Shown: positions 6,837 to 13,992, numbered from the stretch's first letter. The stretch is DNA of 13,992 bases from Clostridia bacterium (GCA_009930125.1 RZYZ01000031.1:1-13992), one strand, 5' to 3'. Notes: generated from the letters alone by a model not told the origin. A program made the numbers and translations.

Positions 6837-6989
6837 TTATTTTTTAATGGGGATCCCGCCTTTGCTGCAACCGCATCCAGATGTTTCTCCGTCTGCCTTC
6901 TTGCTCCCACAGCAGGATTTCTTCTCCACCACATAGTTGTCCGTGTAATCCTCGTAGTCTGTTCCGTCCTTCAGTAGATCTTCAATCAT
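6837..6989 (-). CDS. small cysteine-rich protein (50 aa) translationally coupled to thiI
   Basis: A 50-residue open frame with an ATG that overlaps the thiI stop as ATGA, and a TAA that overlaps the ribosome binding site of the next gene. The first half is acidic (MIEDLLKDGTDYEDYTDNY). The second half is basic and Gly/Cys-rich, with C26-C27 in KKSCCGSKK and C39, C41 in SGCGCSKGG. The four cysteines, in CC-x11-CXC spacing, could bind a metal ion or carry persulfide sulfur. The position directly after a desulfurase and ThiI makes a sulfur-transfer role attractive, but this is inference. No signal peptide or membrane segment is seen. I do not recognise a family. Tight packing in a fully used operon is the main evidence that the gene is real. 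Confidence 0.75.
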   Translation of the reverse strand: MIEDLLKDGTDYEDYTDNYVVEKKSCCGSKKADGETSGCGCSKGGIPIKK

Positions 6990-8131
6990 AAGATAAACTC
7001 CTCTGTTTCCTGAATGGCTCTTTCCACCAGCGCCTCACTGTCCAGAGCCTCTTCATGAAGCCTGATGTACTTCAGCTTGGGCTTTGTCACTGGATGCTTG
7101 GGCACAAAGATGGTGCAGCAGTCCTCATACGGCAGTATGGATGTCTCATAGGTGCCGATCTTATGGGAGATATCCATGATGTCACCCTTGTCCATGGCGA
7201 CCAGCGGACGAAATACAGGTCTGTCTCCCGCATCATCGGAAACCACCAAGGCTTCCATGGTCTGGGAAGCCACCTGACCGATGCTTTCTCCCGTGGTGAC
7301 GCTCTGGATGCCCAGTTTGTCTGCCAGAGCACAGGCGCACTTCATCATGAATCTTCTCATGATGATCGTCAGTTCGTTCTCCGGACATTTGTCCATGATC
7401 TCCATCTGAATTTCAGTGAAGGGTACCACATGCAGGTGGATCTTTCCTGTGTACTGACTCAGAATGGAGGCCAGTTCCTTGACTTTGTCCTTGGCTCTTT
7501 CGGATGTGTATGGATGGCTGTGATAGTAGACGCCATGGACTTCGATGCCTCTTTTGGCCATGAGAAAACCAGCCACCGGGGAGTCGATTCCACCGGAGAG
7601 CATCAGCATGGTGCTGCCGTTGATGCCGTATGGCATCCCGCCGATTCCTCTTTCCTTTTCCACATAGACATAGGCATTGTCGCGGATTTCGATGTCCACC
7701 ACATAGTCCGGCTTCTTGATTTCCACATGATATCCGGTTGTATTCTTCAGGATATGCGCCCCTACAAGGCCTGAAAGCTCCATGGAATTCATGGGGAACT
7801 TCTTATCCGCCCTTTTTGTGGCCACTTTGAAGGAGGTGCCCTCAGGCTGCTTCTTCATGACGAAAAGAGCCAGCTCCTTGATCTTCTCGATGTCTCTTTC
7901 CGTCTGCACCACCGTGCATACTTCATAGACGCCGAAAACCTTCTTCACCTTTTCCTTGATTTCGGATACGTCCTCCGCCTGGATGAACCAGCGGTTCTGA
8001 TCCGTATAGAAGGAATACTCGTCGTTTTTCAGGACATTCTTGATGTTCTCTTTCAGTTTCTTCTCAAATCTTCCTCTATTCAGTCCCTTGAGAAAGATTT
8101 CAGATGCATATTTTATCAGTAACAGTTCCAA
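6986..8131 (-). CDS. thiI: ThiI, tRNA 4-thiouridine synthase, short form without rhodanese domain
   Basis: Adenylates U8 of tRNA and inserts sulfur to give 4-thiouridine; in some bacteria the protein also serves thiazole synthesis. The 381 residues contain a ferredoxin-like N-terminal domain, a THUMP domain (about 60-165) and a PP-loop ATP pyrophosphatase domain with SGGIDSP at 179-185. The conserved YEDCCTIFVPKHP segment holds C338 and C339, in the region of E. coli Cys344. The C-terminal rhodanese domain with the sulfur-carrying cysteine of E. coli ThiI is absent. In B. subtilis, a dedicated desulfurase (NifZ) supplies such a short ThiI directly. The start is TTG at 8131, with AAGGAGG embedded in the end of the desulfurase gene, 1 nt after its stop. 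The stop overlaps the next ATG. Confidence 0.96.
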   Translation of the reverse strand: MELLLIKYASEIFLKGLNRGRFEKKLKENIKNVLKNDEYSFYTDQNRWFIQAEDVSEIKEKVKKVFGVYEVCTVVQTERDIEKIKELALFVMKKQPEGTSFKVATKRADKKFPMNSMELSGLVGAHILKNTTGYHVEIKKPDYVVDIEIRDNAYVYVEKERGIGGMPYGINGSTMLMLSGGIDSPVAGFLMAKRGIEVHGVYYHSHPYTSERAKDKVKELASILSQYTGKIHLHVVPFTEIQMEIMDKCPENELTIIMRRFMMKCACALADKLGIQSVTTGESIGQVASQTMEALVVSDDAGDRPVFRPLVAMDKGDIMDISHKIGTYETSILPYEDCCTIFVPKHPVTKPKLKYIRLHEEALDSEALVERAIQETEEFIL

Positions 8132-8132
8132 A

Positions 8133-9263
8133 TTATTTCCTCCTTAGAAATTTCACTGCCTCTTTAATGGTCTGTGCAGCATATCTGATTTCTTCTTCCG
8201 TGGTCTCCTTCTGGAAACTCAGACGGATGCTGCCCTGGATCTCCTTCTTCGAAAGGCCTATGGCCTGAAGCACATGAGAATCCTTCGTATCCTTTGACGT
8301 GCAGGCAGAGCCTGTGGATACGTAGACCCCCTTATCTGACAGATAGTGCAGAAGCACCTCTCCGCGCATGCCCGGTATGGAGATGCTGAGAATATAGGGT
8401 GATGCGTTTTCCATGGAAGCATTCACCTTCAGTCCGTCGATCTCACTGAGAAGATCGATCATGAGACTTTTCAGTCCCTTCACATGAGAAAATCCACCGA
8501 TGCGCTCCACATCGTTTCTTCTCACCGCTTCTCTGAAGCCCAGAATGGACGGCACATTCACCGTGCCCGCCCGAAGGCCCCTTTCCTGTTCTCCGCCCAG
8601 AAGCAGAGACTGGGGTCTCTGACCTTTTCGCATATAGACAAAGCCGCATCCTTTGGGTCCATGAATCTTATGGGCCGAAACCGTCATGAAGTCCACATCC
8701 ATTTCCCGGACATCCACAGGATATTTCATATATCCTTGCACCGCATCCACATGAAACTTCGCTTTGCTGCTGACAGAGCGGATCACCGGTGCAATGTCTG
8801 ACGGATGGTTTACTGCGCCGGTCTCGTTGTTCACCATCATGATGGATACCAGTGCTGTGTTTTTCCGAAGCTTCTCCTGAAGCTCGGTCAGGCTGATCTT
8901 CCCCTTTTCATCCACAGAGAGTATATCCACTTCCACTCCCTGGTCTGACGCATAGTCCATCACGCTCAGCACGCTGGGATGCTCGATGGCTGTGGTGATG
9001 AAATGAGCGCCTTCCTTAATAAAGGACCGTATGATATGATTGTTCCCTTCTGATGCCCCTGAGGTGAACACAATTTCCTCCCCCAGCGCATGAATGGTCT
9101 CTGCAATGTCTTTTCTTGCCGCTTCCAGCGCATCTTCCGCATCTCTTCCGATCTTATGGATGGAATTGGGATTTCCGTAGATGTCTTTCAGCGCCTGGGT
9201 CATGACTTCTATGACCTCCGGGTGCACCGGAGAGGTTGCTGCATTATCCAAATAAGCTTTCAT
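8133..9263 (-). CDS. cysteine desulfurase, IscS/NifS family (NifZ-like partner of ThiI)
   Basis: PLP enzyme that removes sulfur from cysteine as an enzyme-bound persulfide plus alanine. It is 376 residues from MKAYLDNAATSP. Conserved H95 (AIEHPSV) stacks on PLP, K199 (SAHKIHGPKG) forms the Schiff base, and the catalytic C321 lies in STGSACTSKD. The RAGTVNVP segment is also typical. Its position directly before thiI, 1 nt apart, indicates a dedicated sulfur donor for tRNA thiolation like B. subtilis NifZ rather than general Fe-S assembly; no iscU or sufBCD gene is nearby. A GTG eight codons upstream (9287) is possible, but GAGGGTG lies 5 nt before the ATG at 9263, which also matches the family N-terminus. 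Confidence 0.95.
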   Translation of the reverse strand: MKAYLDNAATSPVHPEVIEVMTQALKDIYGNPNSIHKIGRDAEDALEAARKDIAETIHALGEEIVFTSGASEGNNHIIRSFIKEGAHFITTAIEHPSVLSVMDYASDQGVEVDILSVDEKGKISLTELQEKLRKNTALVSIMMVNNETGAVNHPSDIAPVIRSVSSKAKFHVDAVQGYMKYPVDVREMDVDFMTVSAHKIHGPKGCGFVYMRKGQRPQSLLLGGEQERGLRAGTVNVPSILGFREAVRRNDVERIGGFSHVKGLKSLMIDLLSEIDGLKVNASMENASPYILSISIPGMRGEVLLHYLSDKGVYVSTGSACTSKDTKDSHVLQAIGLSKKEIQGSIRLSFQKETTEEEIRYAAQTIKEAVKFLRRK

Positions 9264-9311
9264 TCTATCACCCTCATAATATTTCACTGATTTACTTTAT
9301 CATAAGAAGCG

Positions 9312-10466
9312 TTAAAGCTCAAGCTTAAGAAGACCTTCATAGATGCTGCTGATGAAAGGACCGATTTCCTCAGCAGACTCAATGAATCCCTGCTGCAAAG
9401 TCTTTCCTCCGCCTCCTCTGAATCGGAACGCTTCCCGGGCGGGTTTCACAAGCTCCCTGGCATCCGCCCGTTCCCCTGTGAAGATGAAGATTCTGCCGTC
9501 TTCTCGATAAAAGACTGCAATCTTTCCCTTTTTCATCATCTGATTGCCCAGGGCCTTCATGAGCTCATCCTCATACTCCACTTCTAGGACCACGGTATCT
9601 TCTTCAAAGTTCTCCGCCAGCGCTTCCGCCAGCTCCAGTATCAGTGTGCCCTGGGCTTTCCGGTATTCGTCTCTCTCTTCTCTGATCTGGCGTACTCTAA
9701 ATGGCAGTTCATCCAGATTCACACCCAGCTCCGCCTTCAGCTTCATAATGGCATCTTCCATCTCATAGAGATACCTGAATGCACGCTCTCCCGCCACATA
9801 GTAGATGCGGCTGCCTCCCTTGTACTTTTCCACAGCCTTGATCTTGAAGAGTCTCAGATCCTTCAGGGACTTCACGTGGGTGCCTCCGCATCCGCACCAG
9901 TCGATGTCCCCGATCTGCACTATGCGGATGTTCGAGTCCACCTGAACCGCTTTGCGAAGCGGAATATCCCCCAGATTGTATTTGTCACGGTAATAGGCGG
10001 ATACCGGAAGATTCTTTCCTATGAGCGCATTGACTTCAGTCTCAGCCTGAAGCCTCATTTCTTCATCAATCTCCAGATCCGTATCAATGGTGGCGTAAGC
10101 CTTCCCCATGTGGAAACTCACCGTTTCCACGCCAAGCTGGTCCTTGAGCACCGCTGTGAGCACATGCTGCGCCGTGTGCTGGATGCTGTGGTCTTCCCGC
10201 ACCTTCTGGTCTATGATGCACTCCACCGGCATATGGATGGTCAGTCCCGAGAAGGAAGCCAGTTTATGCCAGATCTCTTCTCCTTCCGTAAAGACATCCA
10301 GCACTTCTTTTCCGTTGATGGTTCCCTGATCCGCAGGCTGTCCGCCCCCCTCAGGATAAAAATAAGTGCTCTCCAGGGTGATGTATGCCCCGTCCTCTTT
10401 CTCTTTCACGGATCGTACTCTTGATGTAAACTTCAGCACATCCTGGTCCACCTGATACAGTTTCAC
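9312..10466 (-). CDS. AlaX-type alanyl-tRNA editing protein with DHHA1 domain
   Basis: Free-standing relative of the alanyl-tRNA synthetase editing domain; the family hydrolyses Ser-tRNA(Ala) and sometimes Gly-tRNA(Ala). FYPEGGGQPADQG near residue 37 is the threonyl/alanyl-tRNA synthetase additional-domain signature. Zinc ligands are H97 and H101 (HTAQH) and C193 and H197 (GCGGTHV). A C-terminal DHHA1 domain ends with FRGGGGKTLQQGF, making it the long AlaX type of about 384 residues. Starts at GTG 10493, ATG 10481 and GTG 10466 are all in frame. I chose GTG 10466 because GGAG lies 8 nt upstream and family members begin near KLY; ATG 10481 is the main alternative. The stop is 48 nt before the desulfurase start. 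Confidence 0.92.
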   Translation of the reverse strand: MKLYQVDQDVLKFTSRVRSVKEKEDGAYITLESTYFYPEGGGQPADQGTINGKEVLDVFTEGEEIWHKLASFSGLTIHMPVECIIDQKVREDHSIQHTAQHVLTAVLKDQLGVETVSFHMGKAYATIDTDLEIDEEMRLQAETEVNALIGKNLPVSAYYRDKYNLGDIPLRKAVQVDSNIRIVQIGDIDWCGCGGTHVKSLKDLRLFKIKAVEKYKGGSRIYYVAGERAFRYLYEMEDAIMKLKAELGVNLDELPFRVRQIREERDEYRKAQGTLILELAEALAENFEEDTVVLEVEYEDELMKALGNQMMKKGKIAVFYREDGRIFIFTGERADARELVKPAREAFRFRGGGGKTLQQGFIESAEEIGPFISSIYEGLLKLEL

Positions 10467-10498
10467 GCTATCCACTCCCATACATTTTTTCACCCTTC

Positions 10499-10528
10499 AT
10501 TGTACCATTAATTGAAAATGAGTTGCAG
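10499..10528 (-). promoter_or_regulatory. weak candidate promoter for the alaX-iscS-thiI run
   Basis: On the minus strand TACAAT (-10, 10499-10504) lies 18 nt from CTGCAA (-35, 10523-10528). The -10 is good (5/6), the -35 poor. It would start transcription near 10492, which fits the GTG 10466 start better than GTG 10493. Low certainty. Confidence 0.3.
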
Positions 10529-10534
10529 TAACAT

Positions 10535-10600
10535 GTCCATAAAAAGCCCTCCTGGGTGACTGTTTTTCTGGGCTATCTCCCATAAGGGGAAACCATGGAC
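10535..10600. promoter_or_regulatory. nested inverted repeats in the alaX/pspC divergent region
   Basis: The 254-nt region between the two divergent genes holds nested repeats: an outer pair GTCCAT/ATGGAC, and inside it AGCCC/GGGCT (10545-10574) and, on the minus strand, TTCCC/GGGAG. Read on the minus strand the inner hairpin ends GGGCTTTTT, like a weak attenuator before alaX. Arms are short and could be chance. No T-box sequence was found. Confidence 0.25.
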
Positions 10601-10653
10601 CCTTCCACGCATGAAAACCCTTCTGTTTTAATGGAAAATGAGGGAAATCTTAA

Positions 10654-10681
10654 TTCACTTTTAATTTATCTCCCGTATAAT
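10654..10681 (+). promoter_or_regulatory. pspC promoter
   Basis: TATAAT (10676-10681) lies 16 nt after TTCACT (10654-10659), about 43 nt before the PspC-domain gene. The -10 is perfect, the -35 matches 4/6 bases. AT-rich sequence upstream could help. Confidence 0.55.
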
Positions 10682-10723
10682 GACCTCAATAAGTTAAGTT
10701 TTAGATAAGAGAGGAAGTTAGTG

Positions 10724-11098
10724 ATGGAAAAGAAATTATACAAGAATACGGACAGAAAAATGATCTCCGGTGTCCTGGCAGGTTTTTCAGACTACCTGGG
10801 CATTGATGTGACAATCCTTAGAATCGGATATGTACTTTTGAGCCTTATTATGGAAGCGTTCCCCGGAATCATTCTCTACATCATCCTGGCCATTGTGATG
10901 CCGGATATGGATGAGCGGGACAGGGAGCGAAAGACCTACAAGGCGAAGAAAAACGACAATCCCTATGCCAGCGAAGAAAACGCTTATGGACAGAAGACCT
11001 ATCAGGATGTGGACTACAAAGAAGAAAAGGACACAGCAGAAGAAGACAAGAACTTCAAGAAGTCCGGTGGCGCTTATACGCCTGACGACCGGAACTGA
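10724..11098 (+). CDS. PspC-domain membrane protein
   Basis: Small envelope protein with an N-terminal PspC domain: KLYKNTDRKMISGVLAGFSDYLGIDVTILRI is followed by a hydrophobic segment, about residues 36-61, that spans the membrane once or as a tight pair. In enterobacteria PspC belongs to the phage-shock membrane-stress response; stand-alone Firmicute versions are mostly uncharacterised. The last 60 residues are hydrophilic and charged, rich in Lys, Asp, Glu and Tyr, and probably cytoplasmic or disordered. The ATG at 10724 is preceded by GAGAGGAAG; GTG at 10721 is also possible. It has its own promoter and terminator, so it appears monocistronic. No pspA or regulator gene lies nearby. Confidence 0.88.
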   Translation: MEKKLYKNTDRKMISGVLAGFSDYLGIDVTILRIGYVLLSLIMEAFPGIILYIILAIVMPDMDERDRERKTYKAKKNDNPYASEENAYGQKTYQDVDYKEEKDTAEEDKNFKKSGGAYTPDDRN

Positions 11099-11114
11099 AA
11101 ACAGGAACCTTAAG

Positions 11115-11190
11115 GAACCCTTGGAAGAGCACAGACTCCTCCGTCATCATGACGGACTGGAGAAGATGCGCTCTTTAAGGGTTCTTTTCT
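11115..11190 (+). terminator. long branched-stem terminator after pspC
   Basis: GAACCCTT pairs with AAGGGTTC, then AAGAGC with GCTCTT, then CTCC with GGAG, and CCGTCA with TGACGG at the tip: a 70-nt imperfect stem starting 16 nt after the stop. It is followed by TTTTCTTTC. The T-run supports termination; the stem is longer than needed. Confidence 0.65.
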
Positions 11191-11263
11191 TTCGTCAAGA
11201 CAGAAGAAGTAAAAGCTCCTTGGGCAGTGTCTGATAATTCATATTCTTTTAACAATATTGATT

Positions 11264-11269
11264 TATAAT
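11264..11269 (+). promoter_or_regulatory. -10 element for the phasin-ubiB pair
   Basis: A perfect TATAAT lies 47 nt before the phasin-like gene in an AT-rich stretch. No good -35 is seen at 16-18 nt. The preceding terminator makes a new promoter here likely. Confidence 0.45.
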
Positions 11270-11316
11270 AGACAATAAACAGTGTATCCATACTCATCCT
11301 ATGAAGGAGGCAAATC

Positions 11317-11622
11317 ATGGAAGAATTAAAGAAACTGCTTCTTACAGCCGTCGGTGCTGCAGCCATCAGTGTCGAGAAAATCGACAGTACCGTCACCGAA
11401 CTCATCGAAAAAGGAAAACTCAGCGTGAAGGAAGGCAAAGAACTCCGGGAAGAACTGGTCCGCAGAAAGAAGGAGTCGGAAGAGGATCTGGTGAAGAAGG
11501 AAGACCTCAATGGAATCATCGATTCTCTGAACCTGGTCAGCAAAAGAGAACTGGAGCTTCTGGAGGAAAGAGTGGCAAAACTTGAAGAGCAGATGAGAAC
11601 CGTAAGAGATTCCGATCTGTAG
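11317..11622 (+). CDS. phasin-like coiled-coil protein (COG3937 type)
   Basis: A 101-residue, mostly helical protein. It has a short hydrophobic N-terminal helix (LKKLLLTAVGAAAISVEKI), then a charged region KGKLSVKEGKELREELVRRKKE and a C-terminal coiled coil (SKRELELLEERVAKLEEQMRTV). This pattern matches the family annotated as polyhydroxyalkanoate synthesis regulator phasin. That name rests on distant similarity; in Firmicutes without PHA genes the role is unknown. The ATG at 11317 has a strong AAGGAGG site. It lies 33 nt before the UbiB-family gene and is probably co-transcribed with it, suggesting a partner or regulator of that kinase-like protein. Confidence 0.85.
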   Translation: MEELKKLLLTAVGAAAISVEKIDSTVTELIEKGKLSVKEGKELREELVRRKKESEEDLVKKEDLNGIIDSLNLVSKRELELLEERVAKLEEQMRTVRDSDL

Positions 11623-11655
11623 CCGATGCATTTCGAATTATAAGGTGGTGTTCTG

Positions 11656-13275
11656 ATGGGGGAAAATCAAGGCGTCTACAGCAGGAAGCGCTTCAGAGAG
11701 ATTGTAAGAGTCCTGGCCTCCTATGGCTTCGGACATATCATGCACGCAAAGTTCCGGACGGAAAAAATGAAAAACGATCCTGAGAACCTGAGACTGGTCT
11801 TTGAAGAGCTGGGACCTACGTTTATTAAAATCGGTCAGATTCTCTCCACAAGACCGGATGTGCTCCCTGCAGAATACATCACCGAACTGGCAAAGCTTCA
11901 GGACAAAGCCCCTCCTTTCCCCTATGAAACCGTGAAATCCATCATCGAGGAAGAGCTGGGAAGACCCCTTCAGGAGGTCTTCTCCTCCCTGACGGAAACA
12001 CCCATGGCCTGCGCTTCCGTTGCCCAGGTACACCGGGCGGTCCTTCTGGACGGAACCCGTGTCATCGTCAAAGTCCAGAGGCCCGACATTGAAGACAGAC
12101 TTCTGGAGGACATCCACATCCTGATCCGGATTGTGAAGAGAGCCCCCAACACCCTGAGGGACATTCTCCTGGATCCGGTGGAGGCGCTGGAGGAGATTCT
12201 GGAAACCACAAAGATCGAACTGGACTTTACAAATGAGGTTCACTACATGCTGCGGTTCCAGAAGGAGAACGAGTCCATAAAGTGCATCAGCATTCCCAAG
12301 GTGCACCTGAATCTTTCCACTAAGCGCATCGTGGTGCAGGAAGAGATTGAAGGAATCAAAATCACAGACAAGGAAAAGCTTCTGGATGAAGGCTATGATG
12401 CAGAGGACATCGGCAGAAAGCTGGTGCTTTCCTATCTCTATCAGCTCTTCAGCAATGGTTTCTTTCACGGAGACCCCCATCCCGGAAATCTCATCATCCA
12501 CGACAAGAAGATCTACTACATCGATTTCGGCATCATGGGCAGCCTGACCCAGAAAGCAAGAAGGTCCGTGAACGATCTTCTCCAGGCCATGGTGAAAAGA
12601 GACATCGGTCAGCTGGTGAACCTCGTGCTGGATCTGGCCCAGCAGAAAGGCCCTGTGGATAAGAACGTGCTCTATGAAGACATCGAGTACATCATCCACT
12701 ACTACCTGCAGACCAGCCTCAAGAACATTCAGGTCTCCAGGCTCTTCATGGACCTTTTCGAAGCAGCCCGAAAAAACAACCTGAAACTGCCCAAGGAGTT
12801 CACCACCCTTCTGAAGTCCCTTCTGATTCTGGAAGGGGTCATCAGCGAGATTGCTCCGGATCTCAGCATCATGGAAATCGCCAAGGACTATCTGAAGGAA
12901 GATCCGAAGCTTGCTCTGTGGCCCGAATTCTCTCTGGACAGCCTGGCCCTTCACAGCTACAGCCTGGTGAAGGATACGCTGAAGATCCCCATCAGCATCC
13001 AGACGATTCTGGACAACTTCATCAGCGGTCGAGGAAAGGTGAAGCTGGATATCGTGAACTTTGACAACCGCTGGGTGGACTTCAACAAAATGATCAATCG
13101 CATGGTTTTTGCCCTGGTCGTATCCGCCATCATCATCGCTTCCGCCCTCATCATCCGCAGCGGAGACGGACCGAATTTCAACGGAATCAGCCTGGTGGGT
13201 ATTCTGGGATTCGCACTGGCAGGATTTCTGGGCCTATGGCTTCTCATTTCCATCCTGAAATCCGGTAACATCTGA
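11656..13275 (+). CDS. UbiB/AarF/ABC1 family atypical kinase
   Basis: Membrane-bound kinase-like ATPase; relatives (E. coli UbiB, yeast Coq8) support quinone biosynthesis, probably by moving lipid intermediates. The 539 residues show the family hallmarks: KxGQ motif K58-I-G-Q61 in FIKIGQILSTRPDVLP, the Ala-rich nucleotide loop ACASVAQVH at 118-126, the ATP-binding Lys K139 in VIVKVQRP, catalytic HGDPHPGN at 271-278 and metal-binding DFG at 290-292. Two membrane helices lie near the C-terminus, about 472-492 and 507-534, the second Gly-rich. The ATG at 11656 has AAGGTGGTG upstream. Whether the host makes a quinone cannot be told from this window. No catalytic residue appears to be missing. Confidence 0.95.
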   Translation: MGENQGVYSRKRFREIVRVLASYGFGHIMHAKFRTEKMKNDPENLRLVFEELGPTFIKIGQILSTRPDVLPAEYITELAKLQDKAPPFPYETVKSIIEEELGRPLQEVFSSLTETPMACASVAQVHRAVLLDGTRVIVKVQRPDIEDRLLEDIHILIRIVKRAPNTLRDILLDPVEALEEILETTKIELDFTNEVHYMLRFQKENESIKCISIPKVHLNLSTKRIVVQEEIEGIKITDKEKLLDEGYDAEDIGRKLVLSYLYQLFSNGFFHGDPHPGNLIIHDKKIYYIDFGIMGSLTQKARRSVNDLLQAMVKRDIGQLVNLVLDLAQQKGPVDKNVLYEDIEYIIHYYLQTSLKNIQVSRLFMDLFEAARKNNLKLPKEFTTLLKSLLILEGVISEIAPDLSIMEIAKDYLKEDPKLALWPEFSLDSLALHSYSLVKDTLKIPISIQTILDNFISGRGKVKLDIVNFDNRWVDFNKMINRMVFALVVSAIIIASALIIRSGDGPNFNGISLVGILGFALAGFLGLWLLISILKSGNI

Positions 13276-13315
13276 CACCTTTCATCTGTCTTCATGATGC
13301 GATTGAAGGAAGGAC

Positions 13316-13368
13316 AAAGACACCCCAGGAGTACGATCATTTGTGTGATCCGCTCCTAGGGTGTCTTT
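13316..13368. terminator. terminator between convergent ubiB-family and TPR genes, probably bidirectional
   Basis: Outer 10-bp stem AAAGACACCC/GGGTGTCTTT, then AGGAG/CTCCT and GATCA/TGATC separated by small mismatches, with a 6-nt loop. The plus side ends TCTTTATTTC; the minus side ends TCTTTGTCC, a weaker tail. It lies 41 nt after one stop and 38 nt from the other, as expected for a shared terminator. Confidence 0.8.
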
Positions 13369-13405
13369 ATTTCAAATAATCTATTCTTTTCTCTCTGCTT
13401 CTTTT

Positions 13406-13992
13406 CTAGATATGGCCTTCCGTCTGGATGCTCATGGTGAAGTATCGGATGGAATCCTCTTTCTTCCCCATCTTGTAGTAGACCTTGGCCAGATCCTTGT
13501 ATCGTTTGGCCAGTTCTCGGGTTTTCCCTTTTTTGATGAGCATGTCCAGAGACACACTCAGATAGGTCTCCGCCATATCGTAGCTTCCGTTTTCCGCAAG
13601 GAGCCTGCCTTTGAAGTAATAGGCTTTCTCCACCGCATCGGGATGCTGGTTTTCGATGGCTGCATTGACCACCATATCCACATATTTCGATGCTTCCTTG
13701 TAATGGCCTTCCTCCACGAATCGGGTCATGGCATCCAGCAGGAGCGTCACGTTATCCGACAGGGATTCCTGGGGGAAGATTTTTGCCGCTTCCGCCATCT
13801 CTCTGTAGGAGCCTTCCACATCACCGCTGTTTAGAAGCTTCACCGCCAGAAAATACTTGGCTTTGGCATGCATTTCAGGGTAATTCTTCAGATACTCACT
13901 GATCTTCTCGTAGCTTTCCTTGCCGTCTTCAGCGGTGCTGATCAGGCAGTACTGCAGGTGAATCTGTCCTTTGATTCTGTCGTTCTCCGTAA
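13406..13992 (-). CDS. TPR-repeat protein, N-terminal part outside window
   Basis: About 195 residues are visible and the frame stays open to the right edge, so the true start lies outside; an internal ATG at 13873 is not the gene start. The protein consists of helical pairs with TPR spacing, for example AKYFLAVKLLNSGDVEGSYREM, AYYFKGRLLAENGSYDMAE and LAKVYYKMGKKEDSIRYF. It ends MSIQTEGHI. TPR arrays bind proteins or peptides. In Firmicutes such C-terminal arrays often follow a helix-turn-helix domain in cytosolic regulators, but no such domain is visible here. No signal peptide or enzyme motif is seen. Confidence 0.8.
   Translation of the reverse strand, partial: TENDRIKGQIHLQYCLISTAEDGKESYEKISEYLKNYPEMHAKAKYFLAVKLLNSGDVEGSYREMAEAAKIFPQESLSDNVTLLLDAMTRFVEEGHYKEASKYVDMVVNAAIENQHPDAVEKAYYFKGRLLAENGSYDMAETYLSVSLDMLIKKGKTRELAKRYKDLAKVYYKMGKKEDSIRYFTMSIQTEGHI

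Noticed and set aside
10482..10660. T-box riboswitch before the AlaX-type gene
   Set aside because: The conserved T-box core sequence was not found, and the hairpins do not follow the T-box layout.
11638..12954. 438-codon open frame antisense to the ubiB-family gene
   Set aside because: All kinase-like motifs are on the plus strand; the antisense product has no recognisable features.
1..13992. CRISPR array, tRNA, rRNA, insertion sequence or prophage genes
   Set aside because: No regularly spaced repeats, no tRNA-like cloverleaf and no transposase or phage motif were seen on reading; a dedicated scan was not possible.

Overview
The window looks like a chromosomal housekeeping segment of a Bacillota bacterium, most likely class Clostridia; I cannot place it more finely. 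The pointers are the order tig, clpP, clpX, lon, a ThiI without a rhodanese domain paired with a dedicated cysteine desulfurase, a phasin-like gene next to a UbiB-family gene, strong GGAGG-type ribosome binding sites, TTG starts and frequent AGA arginine codons. No phage, transposon, CRISPR, tRNA or rRNA feature was seen.

Left part (1-5193, all on the minus strand): proteostasis genes. Trigger factor (tig) has its own consensus-like promoter and a strong terminator. clpP then starts from one or two promoters flanking a 17-bp perfect palindrome. It is followed by clpX after a 161-nt hairpin-bearing spacer, and by lon after a 51-nt spacer with a GAAA-capped hairpin. lon runs off the left edge. 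The trigger factor is unusual in ending in a tail very rich in His, Asp and Glu.

Middle (5197 to about 10480, minus strand): six genes in one tight run, in transcription order. They are an AlaX-type alanyl-tRNA editing protein, an IscS/NifS-type cysteine desulfurase, the tRNA 4-thiouridine synthase ThiI, a 50-residue cysteine-rich protein, a membrane-anchored protein with a TolB-like outer domain, and a TIM-barrel sugar-phosphate isomerase/epimerase-like protein. The desulfurase and ThiI form a sulfur relay to tRNA. The small protein overlaps the thiI stop by ATGA and carries a CC...CXC cysteine set. It is the most interesting undescribed item here and could be a sulfur carrier or metal-binding partner.

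Right part (10654-13992): on the plus strand, a PspC-domain membrane protein with its own promoter and elaborate terminator, then a phasin-like coiled-coil protein and a UbiB/AarF atypical kinase with two C-terminal membrane helices. A strong hairpin, probably working in both directions, separates these from a convergent TPR-repeat protein that runs off the right edge.

Most of the window is conserved core biology. I see no clear new multi-gene system. The candidates for something new are the cysteine-rich protein of the thiI operon, the metal-binding-like trigger factor tail, and several structured untranslated regions.
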